Positions 14,073 through 22,071 are shown, numbered from the stretch's first letter. The stretch: 22,596 nucleotides of DNA from an uncultured Oscillospiraceae bacterium (GCA_934561175.1 CAKTFW010000021.1:1-22596), one strand, 5' to 3'. The notes: generated by a model not told the origin, from the sequence alone. Made by a program: numbers and translations.

Positions 14073-14366
14073 CTAGTCTAAGAACTTCCATTCCACAATG
14101 ATTTGGAGAACAAGTGACCTATGTTGGAGCTTGACAGCTCCAACATAAAACAGCACAATGCCAAGTCCGTAGAGAATACTATACGGCGCAAGGACGGGCA
14201 CCACATGCGTCTCCCAATGACCTTTGACAATCAGGCAAAACAGTCCTTCAATAAGAACGCCAGCAACTCTGCCCACAAGGAACAGCCAAAAGGCCTTTGT
14301 GTAGGTGATCGTTTTTTGGGACTTTGAAACGGTATGTGTGTCATGTCGTTTTGCACCATGCTCCAT
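14073..14366 (-). pseudogene. N-terminal fragment of a PF06541 (putative ABC-transporter type IV) membrane protein
   Basis: About 97 residues from an ATG at 14366 (MEHGAKRHD...). TYTKAFWLFLVGRVAGVLIEGLFC, KGHWETHVV and ILYGLGIVLFYVGAVKLQHRSLVLQ match the N-terminal part of PF06541 proteins, which are normally well over twice this length. After the third hydrophobic segment the frame ends at WKFLD-stop, so the gene is cut off. A perfect 12-bp inverted repeat (14120-14131 / 14136-14147) lies in the coding part. The frame extends upstream without homology, up to the recombinase remnant on the other strand. Non-functional remnant most likely; function of the full family is unknown. Confidence 0.65.
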
Positions 14367-14392
14367 TCTCCGCTTGATGGACAATCCGTGAC

Positions 14393-14647
14393 TTGGAAAT
14401 GACAAAAGAAAGGCTGCTATCCTTTGCAGAGTATGCAAAAGATGCGCAGCCGGAGGTTCTGGTCACTTTGATCCAAACTATTGTAGAAAGAATTTATATT
14501 GTGGATAAGGATGACGAGCGTTACTGCCACATCTTTATCAAAGGCTGTTCTGGAGAAGATTATACTGGTTTCTTCCGGACAGCCAGTTACATAGAGGACA
14601 ATTCGCTTTCTGTGTGTGATTCAGAACAGTGTTGCATTGTCACTTAA
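14393..14647 (+). pseudogene. C-terminal fragment of a large serine recombinase (TnpX-like)
   Basis: 84 residues with the C-terminal signature of large serine recombinases of clostridial transposons: LLSFAEYAKDAQPEVLVTLIQTIVERIYIVDKDDERYCHIFIKGCSGEDY. The full protein is about 500 residues or more; the catalytic resolvase domain and the recombinase core are absent. A TGA at 14375-14377 closes the frame upstream, so this is a leftover, not a small gene. Its stop codon overlaps the stop codon of the MATE chimera on the opposite strand. It shows that a serine-recombinase element once sat here. Confidence 0.75.
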
Positions 14648-15576
14648 TCATTTTCAAACTTTACGCCGTCCGGCAGAAAACGGATGATCACAAGGTTCAT
14701 GCAGAACACGGTGATCGGCGTTGCAAGCTGGGAAAGCATTTCCGGGAAGCCGCGCTTGAACACCTTTTTCAGCAATGCTCCATCCGGTTTGAACCTGGCA
14801 AAATGAAGGTGTCCGCGTTTCGTCAGGAAGTGAATGATTACGATGGTAAGACCCGCCGTCTGCGAAATGCCGGTGGCGATCGCCGCACCGGCGATGCCCA
14901 TTTGCAGCGGGAAGACAACGAGCCAATCGAGGAAGATGTTTAAAGCGGTGCTTGCAATGGTGGACACCATGACGAACACAGGTGCACCGTCATTCCGGCC
15001 AAAGCCCTGCAAGGTGGCGGACAACGCCAAGGGAATGGTAAAGGCTGTGTACCAGAAGAAGTAGTCACAGACCATTTTCACATAGTCACCCTCCGCGCCC
15101 AGCAGAATAGCAAGCTGCTTGGTAAAGAGTGTGCCTACAAGGGTGAAAAATGCCGCAACAACAAGCGTGCTGACGGTGGCTTGCATGAATGCTTCATTCG
15201 CACCATCGTAATCCTTGCGTCCAATGCGGATGACGGTAATGGTCACACCGCCGATAGTAGTCAGCATATATGCCGCACCAATCACCATGACAAGCGGCTG
15301 GGCAAGGTTTACCGCACCAAGTCCGTCCGAGCCGACACCGTGACCGACAAAAATACCGTCAATAATGGTAAACAGGAAAAAGGCGCACTGGCTCAAAATC
15401 GTGGGGAGGACATATTTCAAAATCAACTTTAGTTTCTCGGAATGGGCAATCGCGTACAGCACCCCAAAGGTAGTGTCTGCCATTTCCAGCTTCGATGCAA
15501 GCTTGCTGTAAATATGGTCACTTTCTTTATAAAGATGGTTGAGTATTTGCAACTGCTGTCGTAATTGGTCGTCCAT
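14644..15576 (-). pseudogene. MarR-MATE chimera: MarR N-terminus fused in frame to a C-terminally truncated MATE efflux protein
   Basis: A 310-residue frame. Residues 1-47 (MDDQLRQQLQILNHLYKESDHIYSKLASK...) resemble the N-terminal helices of MarR regulators. From about residue 48 the sequence is a MATE multidrug exporter: KLILKYVLPTILSQCAFFLFTIIDGIFVGHGVG, INLxQP-like NLAQPLVMVIG, ATLQGFGRNDGAP, FLDWLVVFPLQMGIAGAAIATGISQ. MATE proteins have about 440 residues and 12 helices; here the frame stops at about the seventh (FLPDGVKFEND-stop), against the recombinase fragment. The MarR DNA-binding wing and the MATE C-terminal half are both gone. The junction is in frame and the ribosome binding site (TTGGAGG) and promoter are intact, so a protein could still be made. 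Transport activity is unlikely. Confidence 0.75.
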
Positions 15577-15595
15577 GTTATGCCTCCAAATATGT

Positions 15596-15642
15596 TTCCG
15601 AAATCAAAAACATATATCATTCCGAAATCAGAAACTTGTCAA
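15596..15642 (-). promoter_or_regulatory. Promoter of the MarR-MATE chimera with two repeated operator-like elements
   Basis: On the minus strand -35 TTGACA (15637-15642), 17-base spacer, -10 TGATAT (15614-15619). Two 16-base direct repeats (plus strand TTCCGAAATCAGAAAC at 15620-15635 and TTCCGAAATCAAAAAC at 15596-15611) lie 24 bases apart, either side of the -10 box. Each contains a small inverted repeat (TTCCGA / TCAGAA). This is what a MarR autoregulatory region looks like. Confidence 0.6.
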
Positions 15643-15850
15643 GCAGCTATTCAAATTAAAATCAGAATTTATCGTTCTCACCGCCTTCTTTTTCTGGGTA
15701 TAACGCCACTTAATCATCCATGTTCTGATCTGCATTTATGCGCCGCATAAAAAATCATCGCATCCAATGTCATCTCACTGTTTCTTGCACAAACTATCCG
15801 AATTGCTCGCGAGAATTTGATAAAAGTGTAGAAAAAAGCACTGTGGGGAG
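15643..15850. other. Intergenic stretch without recognisable genes
   Basis: Between the divergent chimera and amino-acid transporter promoters I see no coding region. The only structure is a 7-bp hairpin (TTTATGC / GCATAAA, 15735-15751) without a U-run. Confidence 0.5.
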
Positions 15851-15879
15851 TTGCATTTTCCACAGGAACCCTGTATAAT
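15851..15879 (+). promoter_or_regulatory. Promoter of the amino-acid ABC transporter operon
   Basis: -35 TTGCAT (15851-15856), 17-base spacer, perfect -10 TATAAT (15874-15879). It gives a leader of about 45 bases, with no room for a T-box or riboswitch. Confidence 0.85.
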
Positions 15880-15929
15880 TATTCGGCAACCAATGGGCTG
15901 ACACTATTTTGATAAGGATTGTGAATACC

Positions 15930-16778
15930 ATGAAAAAAACACTAGCACTGTTGCTGGCACTTGTTTTCTGCCTCAGTATGCTGACCGCCTGCGGTAACGA
16001 TAATGCCAACACAAATACCGATTCGAACACCAACGATACCACCAATACGGATAACACAGACACCAATACAGATGCAGCGCTTCCCACTGTTGAGGAAGGC
16101 AAGCTGATTATGTCCACCAATGCACAGTTCCCTCCTTATGAGATGGTCGCAGACGACGGCTCTTTCGAGGGTATTGATATCGAAGTTGCTAACGCCATTG
16201 CAGAGAAGCTTGGCCTTGAGCTGGTCGTAGACGATATGGATTTTGACGCTGCGCTTCTGGCTGCACAGAACGGCAAGAGTGACATCGTAATGGCTGGTGT
16301 AACGGTCAATGAAGAGCGCCAGGCTGTGATGGACTTCTCCGACTCCTACGCCAACGGCGTGCAGTCCATCATTGTTCCGGAAGATTCTTCGATCGCTACA
16401 GTCGATGATCTGGCAAATGCAGAGAAAATCGGCACACAGCGCGGTACGACCGGTTATATCTATTGCTCTGACACCCCGGAAAACGGTGGTTACGGCGACG
16501 ACCATGTAATTGCCTATGATGACGGTGCAACTGCTGTTCAGGCACTGCTCAACGGCCAGGTCGATGCAGTTGTTATCGACAACGCCCCCGCAGAGGAGTA
16601 TGTCAAAGCCAATCCAGGTCTGAAGATTCTGGATACTGAGTTCACCAACGAAGATTACGCTATCGGCACTGCAAAGGGCAACACCGAGCTGCTCAATGCA
16701 ATCAACGGCGCACTGGCAGAGCTGAAGGAAGACGGTACGCTGCAGAGCATCATTGATAAGTACATCACCGCTGAATAA
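15930..16778 (+). CDS. Amino-acid ABC transporter substrate-binding lipoprotein (SBP_bac_3)
   Basis: 282 residues. Lipoprotein signal with lipobox LTAC (C20 or so from the ATG at 15930), then an Asn/Asp/Thr-rich linker of about 30 residues, then a two-lobe binding domain: LIMSTNAQFPPYEMV, FEGIDIEVANAIAEKLG, the ligand-contacting GVTVNEERQAVMDFSDSY and GTQRGTTGYIY, ending KEDGTLQSIIDKYIT. Captures a polar amino acid (His/Gln/Arg/cystine group) and hands it to the permease. A frame beginning at TTG 15909 is longer, but the signal peptide starts properly at MKKTLALLLALVF with AAGGA before it. First gene of a three-gene operon. The exact substrate cannot be told. Confidence 0.95.
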   Translation: MKKTLALLLALVFCLSMLTACGNDNANTNTDSNTNDTTNTDNTDTNTDAALPTVEEGKLIMSTNAQFPPYEMVADDGSFEGIDIEVANAIAEKLGLELVVDDMDFDAALLAAQNGKSDIVMAGVTVNEERQAVMDFSDSYANGVQSIIVPEDSSIATVDDLANAEKIGTQRGTTGYIYCSDTPENGGYGDDHVIAYDDGATAVQALLNGQVDAVVIDNAPAEEYVKANPGLKILDTEFTNEDYAIGTAKGNTELLNAINGALAELKEDGTLQSIIDKYITAE

Positions 16779-16797
16779 TTTAGACAAATTTTATAAA

Positions 16798-16837
16798 GTA
16801 GGCGGCCCATGGGCCGCCTACTTTGGCATTTGCCAAA
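16798..16837 (+). other. Intergenic hairpins between binding protein and permease
   Basis: A perfect 12-bp stem with a 2-base centre (AGTAGGCGGCCC-AT-GGGCCGCCTACT, 16798-16823), overlapped by a smaller one (TTTGGC / GCCAAA). No U-run. Such hairpins behind the binding-protein gene usually protect the upstream mRNA and lower permease expression. Confidence 0.65.
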
Positions 16838-16852
16838 GGAAGGAGGACCCCC

Positions 16853-17626
16853 ATGAACCTCGCGCAGCTTTATTTAGATCTCAGCAACCAGCTGATTGCC
16901 GGCGCAACGCTCTCCCCGCTTCAGTCTTTTTTTGTTGGTTTCTACCGCGCTTTTATTGATGGTAACCGCTGGAAACTCTATCTGACTGGCGTACTCTCCA
17001 CACTGGAAGTCACAATTTTAGCACTGGTCATGGGCATCGTGCTCGGCGTCCTGGTCGCTGTTGCCCGCACCGCGCACGATCAACAGCTCCCCGGTCATCA
17101 TAATCCAATTCTTGGAATTCTCAATGTTCTCTGTAAAATCTACACTACAGTAATCCGCGGCACACCAATGATTGTGCAAATGCTGATCATGGGCACCATT
17201 ATTTTTAAGACCAGCCGGAATTTCACAATTGTCGGTGCGATTGCACTTGGTATTAACTCAGGTGCCTATGTCGCCGAGATTGTCCGCGGTGGTTTAATGG
17301 CTGTGGATATTGGTCAAACGGAAGCAGGACAATCTCTCGGCCTGCACTACATTGATACCATGCGGTTTATTGTAATTCCACAAGCCTTCAAAAATATCCT
17401 CCCAGCGCTCGGCAACGAGTTTATCACACTGTTCAAAGACACAGCCTTGATTACCGTAATCGGCGGCAAAGAATTGCTTTACGCCGCACAGGCAGTCGGT
17501 GCAAAAACTTACAGCGTATTATTCCCCTACCTCGGTACGGCATTTATCTACCTGGTTCTTGTGATGATTTTCTCTTGGCTGCAGGGAAAACTGGAAAGGA
17601 GGCTACGCGCAAGTGATCGCCGTTAA
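16853..17626 (+). CDS. Amino-acid ABC transporter permease (HisM/GlnP family)
   Basis: 257 residues. An N-terminal segment is followed by the HAAA-type permease domain with about five helices: LYLTGVLSTLEVTILALVMGIVLG, VIRGTPMIVQMLI, and the EAA loop GQTEAGQSLGLHYIDTMRFIVIPQAFKNILPALGNEF that contacts the ATPase. The conserved RGTP motif and EAA loop define the polar amino-acid family. One permease gene only, so it must act as a homodimer. A TTG at 16823 opens the frame earlier, but AGGAGG precedes the ATG at 16853. The 3' end overlaps the ATPase gene by 14 bases. Confidence 0.95.
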   Translation: MNLAQLYLDLSNQLIAGATLSPLQSFFVGFYRAFIDGNRWKLYLTGVLSTLEVTILALVMGIVLGVLVAVARTAHDQQLPGHHNPILGILNVLCKIYTTVIRGTPMIVQMLIMGTIIFKTSRNFTIVGAIALGINSGAYVAEIVRGGLMAVDIGQTEAGQSLGLHYIDTMRFIVIPQAFKNILPALGNEFITLFKDTALITVIGGKELLYAAQAVGAKTYSVLFPYLGTAFIYLVLVMIFSWLQGKLERRLRASDRR

Positions 17627-18335
17627 AAACCTCTGTAAAAGTTTTGGAGAGCACGAAGTACTCCAAGGAATCACCGATGAAATTCGCTCCGGTGAAAAGG
17701 TTGTAATCATCGGGCCTTCCGGCTCCGGCAAATCCACTTTTCTGCGCTGTTTGAATCTGTTGGAGCTTCCCACTTCCGGCCAGGTATTCTTTGACGGAAC
17801 GGAAATTACTGCCCCTGGTGTGGATATCAATAAAGTGCGCCAGCAGATGGGCATGGTGTTCCAGCATTTCAATCTGTTTCCTAACATGACTGTTCTGCGC
17901 AATCTAACGCTCGCGCCTACCCGCCTGAAGCTGATGAACAAGGAAGAAGCCAACGAACAAGCACTCAAACTTCTGCAACGCGTCAACCTGCTTGATAAGG
18001 CGGACGCATATCCTGCACAGCTCTCTGGCGGTCAGAAGCAGCGAATCGCCATTGTTCGCGCACTTGCCATGCGGCCGAAGGTTATGCTCTTTGACGAACC
18101 CACTTCTGCGTTGGATCCCGAAATGGTCGGCGAGGTCCTGGAAGTCATGAAAGAACTTGCTGAAGATGGCATGACAATGGCCGTTGTCACCCATGAAATG
18201 GGATTTGCCAGAGAGGTTGCAAACCGCATTCTCTTCGTCGATCAAGGGCAGATTTTGGAGCAAGGTACCCCCGATGAAATTTTCAATCATCCAAAGCAGG
18301 CACGAACACAAGAATTTCTATCCAAAGTTCTATAA
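17613..18335 (+). CDS. Amino-acid ABC transporter ATP-binding protein (GlnQ-like)
   Basis: A 240-residue ATPase that powers the importer. Walker A GPSGSGKST (34-42), Q-loop VFQHFNLFP (82-90), ABC signature LSGGQKQR (137-144), Walker B VMLFDEPTSALDP (D161, catalytic E162), switch histidine in VVTHEMGFA. Closely resembles GlnQ/HisP-type subunits. Starts with GTG at 17613, with AAGGAGG upstream inside the permease gene; the 14-base overlap shows translational coupling. Last gene of the operon; a strong terminator follows. Do not assign glutamine from this gene alone, as the family is uniform in sequence. Confidence 0.96.
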   Translation: MIAVKNLCKSFGEHEVLQGITDEIRSGEKVVIIGPSGSGKSTFLRCLNLLELPTSGQVFFDGTEITAPGVDINKVRQQMGMVFQHFNLFPNMTVLRNLTLAPTRLKLMNKEEANEQALKLLQRVNLLDKADAYPAQLSGGQKQRIAIVRALAMRPKVMLFDEPTSALDPEMVGEVLEVMKELAEDGMTMAVVTHEMGFAREVANRILFVDQGQILEQGTPDEIFNHPKQARTQEFLSKVL

Positions 18336-18341
18336 TCTATA

Positions 18342-18381
18342 AAAAGTAGCGGCAAGTAATAACACTTGCCGCTACTTTTTT
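18342..18381. terminator. Bidirectional terminator between the ABC ATPase and aldehyde dehydrogenase genes
   Basis: A perfect 16-bp stem (core AGTAGCGGCAAGT / ACTTGCCGCTACT, flanked by A4 / T4), 6-base loop, T-run on plus and on minus. The minus-strand arm touches the stop codon of the aldehyde dehydrogenase (18380-18382). Confidence 0.92.
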
Positions 18382-19750
18382 ATTTCAAAAACATCCGAAC
18401 CATTTTTTCTTTGCGCTTATCATAGGGCTGATAGCGCATCGGCAGATCAATCCAGGTATGTTTCTTTACAATACTCTTTTCATGGCTGAAAGTCTCAAAG
18501 CTCTTTTTCCCGTGATAGTTTCCCATGCCGCTCTGCCCTACGCCTCCAAAGCCCATTCGCGAAGTTGCCAGGTGAATAATAGTATCATTGATACAGCCGC
18601 CGCCGAACGGTACATTCCGAAGAAAACGCGCCTCTGTCCGCGGGTCTGCTGTAAACAGATATAACGCCAACGGATGGGGGCGCTTTTGCACAAACGCCTC
18701 TGCCTCCGAAATATCATCAAATTCCAGGACCGGCAGAATCGGTCCAAAGATTTCCTCCTGCATTACCGCATCGTCCTCTGTCACCTGATCCAGAATCGTC
18801 GGCGCAATCTGTAGCGTCTCCGGCCGCCGCGCCCCACCAAAACGAACCTTCTGCGGCACAATCAACTTCTCCAGGCGCGTATAGTGCTTTTCATTGATAA
18901 TCTTTCCATAAGCCGGATTTTCCAGTGGATTTTCACCATACTGGCGGATAATTTCCAGTTGGATGAGCCGAAGAAGTTCCGCTTTCACACTTCGCTCCAC
19001 CAGCAGATAATCCGGCGCAACACAAGTCTGACCCACATTGAGGAACTTTCCAAACACCAATCGTCTGGCAGCCAACTTCAAATTGGCCGTATGATCTACA
19101 ATGCAGGGGCTTTTCCCACCGAGTTCCAATGTTACAGGCGTCAGATACCGCGCCGCTTTCTCCAGCACCTGCCGCCCAACTGTTACACCGCCTGTAAAGA
19201 AAATATAATCGAATTTCTGTTCCAGCAATGCCGTGTTTTCCGCACGCCCGCCTTCAACCACTGCAACATATTCCGGATCAAAGGCATCGAGCACGATCCG
19301 GTGAATCACCGCGGATGTCGCCGGGGCATAAGCTGATGGTTTTAACACGCAGCAGTTTCCGGCAGCCAAAGCACCAATTAACGGTTCCAGGCAAAGCATC
19401 AACGGATAATTCCATGGCGACAGGATCAGTACGACCCCATATGGTTCCTGCACGGTAAAGCTACTGGCATGAAACTGCGCAATTGGCGAACACACACGAC
19501 GCTGGCGTGCCCACCGATCTAAATGCCGGTAAACATAGCGCAGCTCACTCAGCGTCATTCCGACCTCGCACATATAGCTCTCCATCGGCGACTTGTTCAG
19601 ATCCTTCTGCAGCGCGGCATTGATCTCATCTTCATATTTAAGAATTGCCTGCTCCAATCTTTTAAGTGCTGCCTTTCGCTTGGAAAGTTCCAGCGTTGCA
19701 CCACTTGCAAAATAGCGCCGCTGGTCTTCCATCATCTGTTCCAGTTTCAT
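18380..19750 (-). CDS. Aldehyde dehydrogenase, ALDH3-like (NAD(P)-dependent)
   Basis: 456 residues. Oxidises an aldehyde to the acid. Catalytic cysteine C243 in NVGQTCVAPDY, general base E209 in TLELGGKSP, N114 in SPWNYPL, K137 in VLKPSAYAP, and the C-terminal PFGGGCINDTI and FGGVGQSGMGNYHG motifs. The short length (no N-terminal extension) and the TCVAPDY version of the cysteine motif place it with class 3 fatty-aldehyde types (YwdH/AldX-like) rather than acylating AdhE types. It follows an iron-type alcohol dehydrogenase by 11 bases, with GAGGAG before its ATG. Together they interconvert alcohol, aldehyde and acid, for fermentation or detoxification. Substrate unknown. Confidence 0.94.
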   Translation of the reverse strand: MKLEQMMEDQRRYFASGATLELSKRKAALKRLEQAILKYEDEINAALQKDLNKSPMESYMCEVGMTLSELRYVYRHLDRWARQRRVCSPIAQFHASSFTVQEPYGVVLILSPWNYPLMLCLEPLIGALAAGNCCVLKPSAYAPATSAVIHRIVLDAFDPEYVAVVEGGRAENTALLEQKFDYIFFTGGVTVGRQVLEKAARYLTPVTLELGGKSPCIVDHTANLKLAARRLVFGKFLNVGQTCVAPDYLLVERSVKAELLRLIQLEIIRQYGENPLENPAYGKIINEKHYTRLEKLIVPQKVRFGGARRPETLQIAPTILDQVTEDDAVMQEEIFGPILPVLEFDDISEAEAFVQKRPHPLALYLFTADPRTEARFLRNVPFGGGCINDTIIHLATSRMGFGGVGQSGMGNYHGKKSFETFSHEKSIVKKHTWIDLPMRYQPYDKRKEKMVRMFLK

Positions 19751-19761
19751 ATTGACTCCTC

Positions 19762-20961
19762 TCAGGCGCGGATTTTTTCGATCATCGCCGCCAACTCCTG
19801 GTGATCCATCAGCTTGGGCACAGGATAAAGTGGATTTCCCTCTTGATCTGCAAAGATTGCCATCTGCGGAATATCCGCCGGATCAATTCCTGTAATATGC
19901 GTTGGAATTTCCATCTGCCGGTTCATCTCCCGAATCCACGCCGTCATTTTCTGCGCTGCAGCCAGATTGTTATCACACTCCGCCGCAATGTTCGCCTTGC
20001 GCGCCAGATTGGCCAGCCGCTTTTCACAGTGTTCTCCATAGGCATCCAGAAAATAAGGCAAAATCACAGCATTGGCGAAACCGTGCGGAATGCCGTACTG
20101 ACCACTGAGTGCATGGGCGACAGCATGAACATATCCAACATAAGACTGTGTAAATGCAACGCCTGCGCAATAGGCCGCGCGCAGCATCTGCTGCCTAGCC
20201 TCACGGTCTTCGCCATCACAGTAAGCCCGATAGAGATAGCGGTGAATCAGCATCGTCGCCTCCTCCGCCATGGCACGGGTGTGCGCTGTGGTAGAACCGC
20301 CAATATACGCCTCCACCGCATGCGTCAGTGCATCCATACCGGTTGTCGCAGTGATAAATTTGGGTAGCCCAACCGTGATTTCAGCATCCAAAACCGCATA
20401 CCTTGGAATCAATGCAAAATCATTGATTGCATACTTATGGTGGGTTTGGCTATCTGTAATTACCGCAGCTAATGTTGTTTCGCTGCCCGTCCCTGCTGTC
20501 GTCGGGACAGCAATCAAAAGCGGCAGGCGGCGGTGGACTCGCAATAAGCCCCGCATCTGGCTGACGGATTGATTTGGTTTTGCGATTCTGGCACCAGCTG
20601 CTTTCGCACAATCCATCGATGATCCACCACCAAATGCAACAATCGCCTCTGCGCCGGATTCCAAATATTTTTCTCTGGCCGCTTCCACATTTTCAATGGT
20701 TGGATTCGCAACCGTCTCGTCATAAACCGCGCAGGCGATTCCAGCTGTTCGCAGCGCCTGCTCCAGGTTTTCTGTCAGTCCCAGTCCGCGAATACCGCGA
20801 TCTGTAACAAGAAGGACTCTTGAAATATTTTTCTTTCGCAACAACACCGGAATTTCTCCAATCCAATTCAAGATTTCCGGTTCCCGATATGGCAGCAGTG
20901 GCAATGCCAAGCGAAATACTTTCTGAAAAATCCGGCAATAGATGCCTCTGAGTCGATTCAT
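19762..20961 (-). CDS. Iron-containing alcohol dehydrogenase (group III)
   Basis: 399 residues. NAD-binding motif GGGSSMDCAKAAGA (111-124), PTTAGTGSETT (153-163), metal ligands D210 and H214 (TTGMDALTHAVEAY), H279 (GYVHAVAHALSG) and H293 (GIPHG), with the same 14-residue spacing of the last two as in FucO (H263/H277). About 25 N-terminal residues precede the family start, positively charged and hydrophobic, unlike a signal peptide. Reduces aldehydes or oxidises primary alcohols with NAD(P). First gene of the pair with the aldehyde dehydrogenase. AAAGGGA lies before the ATG. Confidence 0.94.
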   Translation of the reverse strand: MNRLRGIYCRIFQKVFRLALPLLPYREPEILNWIGEIPVLLRKKNISRVLLVTDRGIRGLGLTENLEQALRTAGIACAVYDETVANPTIENVEAAREKYLESGAEAIVAFGGGSSMDCAKAAGARIAKPNQSVSQMRGLLRVHRRLPLLIAVPTTAGTGSETTLAAVITDSQTHHKYAINDFALIPRYAVLDAEITVGLPKFITATTGMDALTHAVEAYIGGSTTAHTRAMAEEATMLIHRYLYRAYCDGEDREARQQMLRAAYCAGVAFTQSYVGYVHAVAHALSGQYGIPHGFANAVILPYFLDAYGEHCEKRLANLARKANIAAECDNNLAAAQKMTAWIREMNRQMEIPTHITGIDPADIPQMAIFADQEGNPLYPVPKLMDHQELAAMIEKIRA

Positions 20962-21000
20962 ATATTTCCCTTTCGTACTTGTTGATTTTTATACTAGAAT

Positions 21001-21018
21001 ACAATACCATAATATTGT
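21001..21018. promoter_or_regulatory. Inverted repeat upstream of the alcohol dehydrogenase gene
   Basis: ACAATA-N6-TATTGT, about 40 bases before the start codon, inside an A/T-rich region where the promoter must lie (a weak TTGATC-17-TATTGT overlaps it on the minus strand). An outer pair TGTTGAT / ATCAACA encloses it. Possibly a redox- or aldehyde-responsive operator; no family can be assigned. Confidence 0.4.
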
Positions 21019-21041
21019 TGAGAGATCAACATTAAAACAAC

Positions 21042-21082
21042 AAAAAAGAACAGTCCGGCAAACGCCGGACTGTTCTTTTTTT
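21042..21082 (-). terminator. Intrinsic terminator after metQ
   Basis: A perfect 18-bp stem (core GAACAGTCCGGC / GCCGGACTGTTC, with A6 / T6 flanks), 4-base loop AAAC, U-run on either strand. It ends the methionine transporter operon 9 bases beyond the metQ stop. Confidence 0.9.
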
Positions 21083-21090
21083 AATTACAA

Positions 21091-21984
21091 TTAACCTTCA
21101 AACGGAACAACTGCGCCGTCATAGGTGTCATTGATAAACTGCTTGATCTCGTCAGACTTCAGCACTTCAACCAGTGCAGTAATCTTGTCGGTATTCTCAT
21201 TACCGTTCTTAACCGCAATAATGTTCACATAGGTCTGTGCAGCCTCAGAGTCGGAAGACTCATATGCCAGGGAATCCTGACCAACAGACAGGCCAGCCTC
21301 CAGTGCATAGTTGCCGTTCAGAACTGCATAGGAAACCTCGCCCAGAACGCGCGCAACCTGTGCAGCCTCCAGCTCTTCGATCTGCAGGTTGTAAGGATTC
21401 TCGACAATATCGTTCACCGTTGTAGTCAAACCTGCGTCATCTGCCAGCTTAATCAGGCCATTGTCCTGCAGCAGCAGCAGCGCGCGCGCTTCGTTCGTCG
21501 TATCGTTCGGAACTGCAATGACATCGCCATCTGCAATATCAGCCAAGTCGGTCTTGGTGCCCGGATAAATGCCAAACGGCTCATAGTGGATGCCGCCTGC
21601 ATTGACAAGATCCGTACCTTTCTCTTCATTGAAGCTCTCCAAGTACGGAATGTGCTGGAAGTAGTTGGCGTCGAAATCACCGCTGTCTACAACCAGGTTC
21701 GGCTGGACATAGTCATTGAAAACAGTGACCTGCAGGTCATAGCCTTTTTCGGCCAGCAGCGGCTTTGCCTGCTCCAGGATCTCGGCATGCGGCGTTGCGG
21801 ATGCAGCAACCGTAATCGGGATCAGATCTGCATTATCCGTGTCGTTGGTGGTGTCTGCAGTGTTATCATTCACGGTATTGTCGTTCGCATCGGGTGTGGT
21901 GTCATTATCAGACGAGCCGCAGCCGGCCAGCACGCCAACAAGCAGCAGCATGACTGCAAACAGCGCAAGAATTCTCTTTTTCAT
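21091..21984 (-). CDS. metQ: Methionine ABC transporter substrate-binding lipoprotein MetQ (NlpA family)
   Basis: 297 residues. Lipobox LAGC (C22), an Asp/Asn/Thr linker to about residue 53, then the NlpA/MetQ domain: ITVAASATPHAEILEQAKPLL, NDYVQPNLVVDSGDFDANYFQHIPYL, GIYPGTKTDLADIADGDVIAVPNDTTNEARALLLLQDNGLI and the ending VVPF. These are strongly conserved methionine-binding motifs, so the assignment is safe. Binds methionine outside the membrane for the MetNI transporter. The AAGGAG before the ATG and the metI gene 87 bases upstream on the same strand fit a metN-metI-metQ operon. Confidence 0.95.
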   Translation of the reverse strand: MKKRILALFAVMLLLVGVLAGCGSSDNDTTPDANDNTVNDNTADTTNDTDNADLIPITVAASATPHAEILEQAKPLLAEKGYDLQVTVFNDYVQPNLVVDSGDFDANYFQHIPYLESFNEEKGTDLVNAGGIHYEPFGIYPGTKTDLADIADGDVIAVPNDTTNEARALLLLQDNGLIKLADDAGLTTTVNDIVENPYNLQIEELEAAQVARVLGEVSYAVLNGNYALEAGLSVGQDSLAYESSDSEAAQTYVNIIAVKNGNENTDKITALVEVLKSDEIKQFINDTYDGAVVPFEG

Positions 21985-22071
21985 CGTTATGTTTCTCCTT
22001 CGCGTGAATTTTTATTGTACGGGCGATAACCCAAAACAATACTATGTTGGTAGGTATTTGATATTATACTG

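Noticed and set aside
15942..16787. A 281-codon minus-strand frame opposite the amino-acid binding protein
   Set aside because: It is a mirror of the binding-protein gene, with no start signal or motifs.
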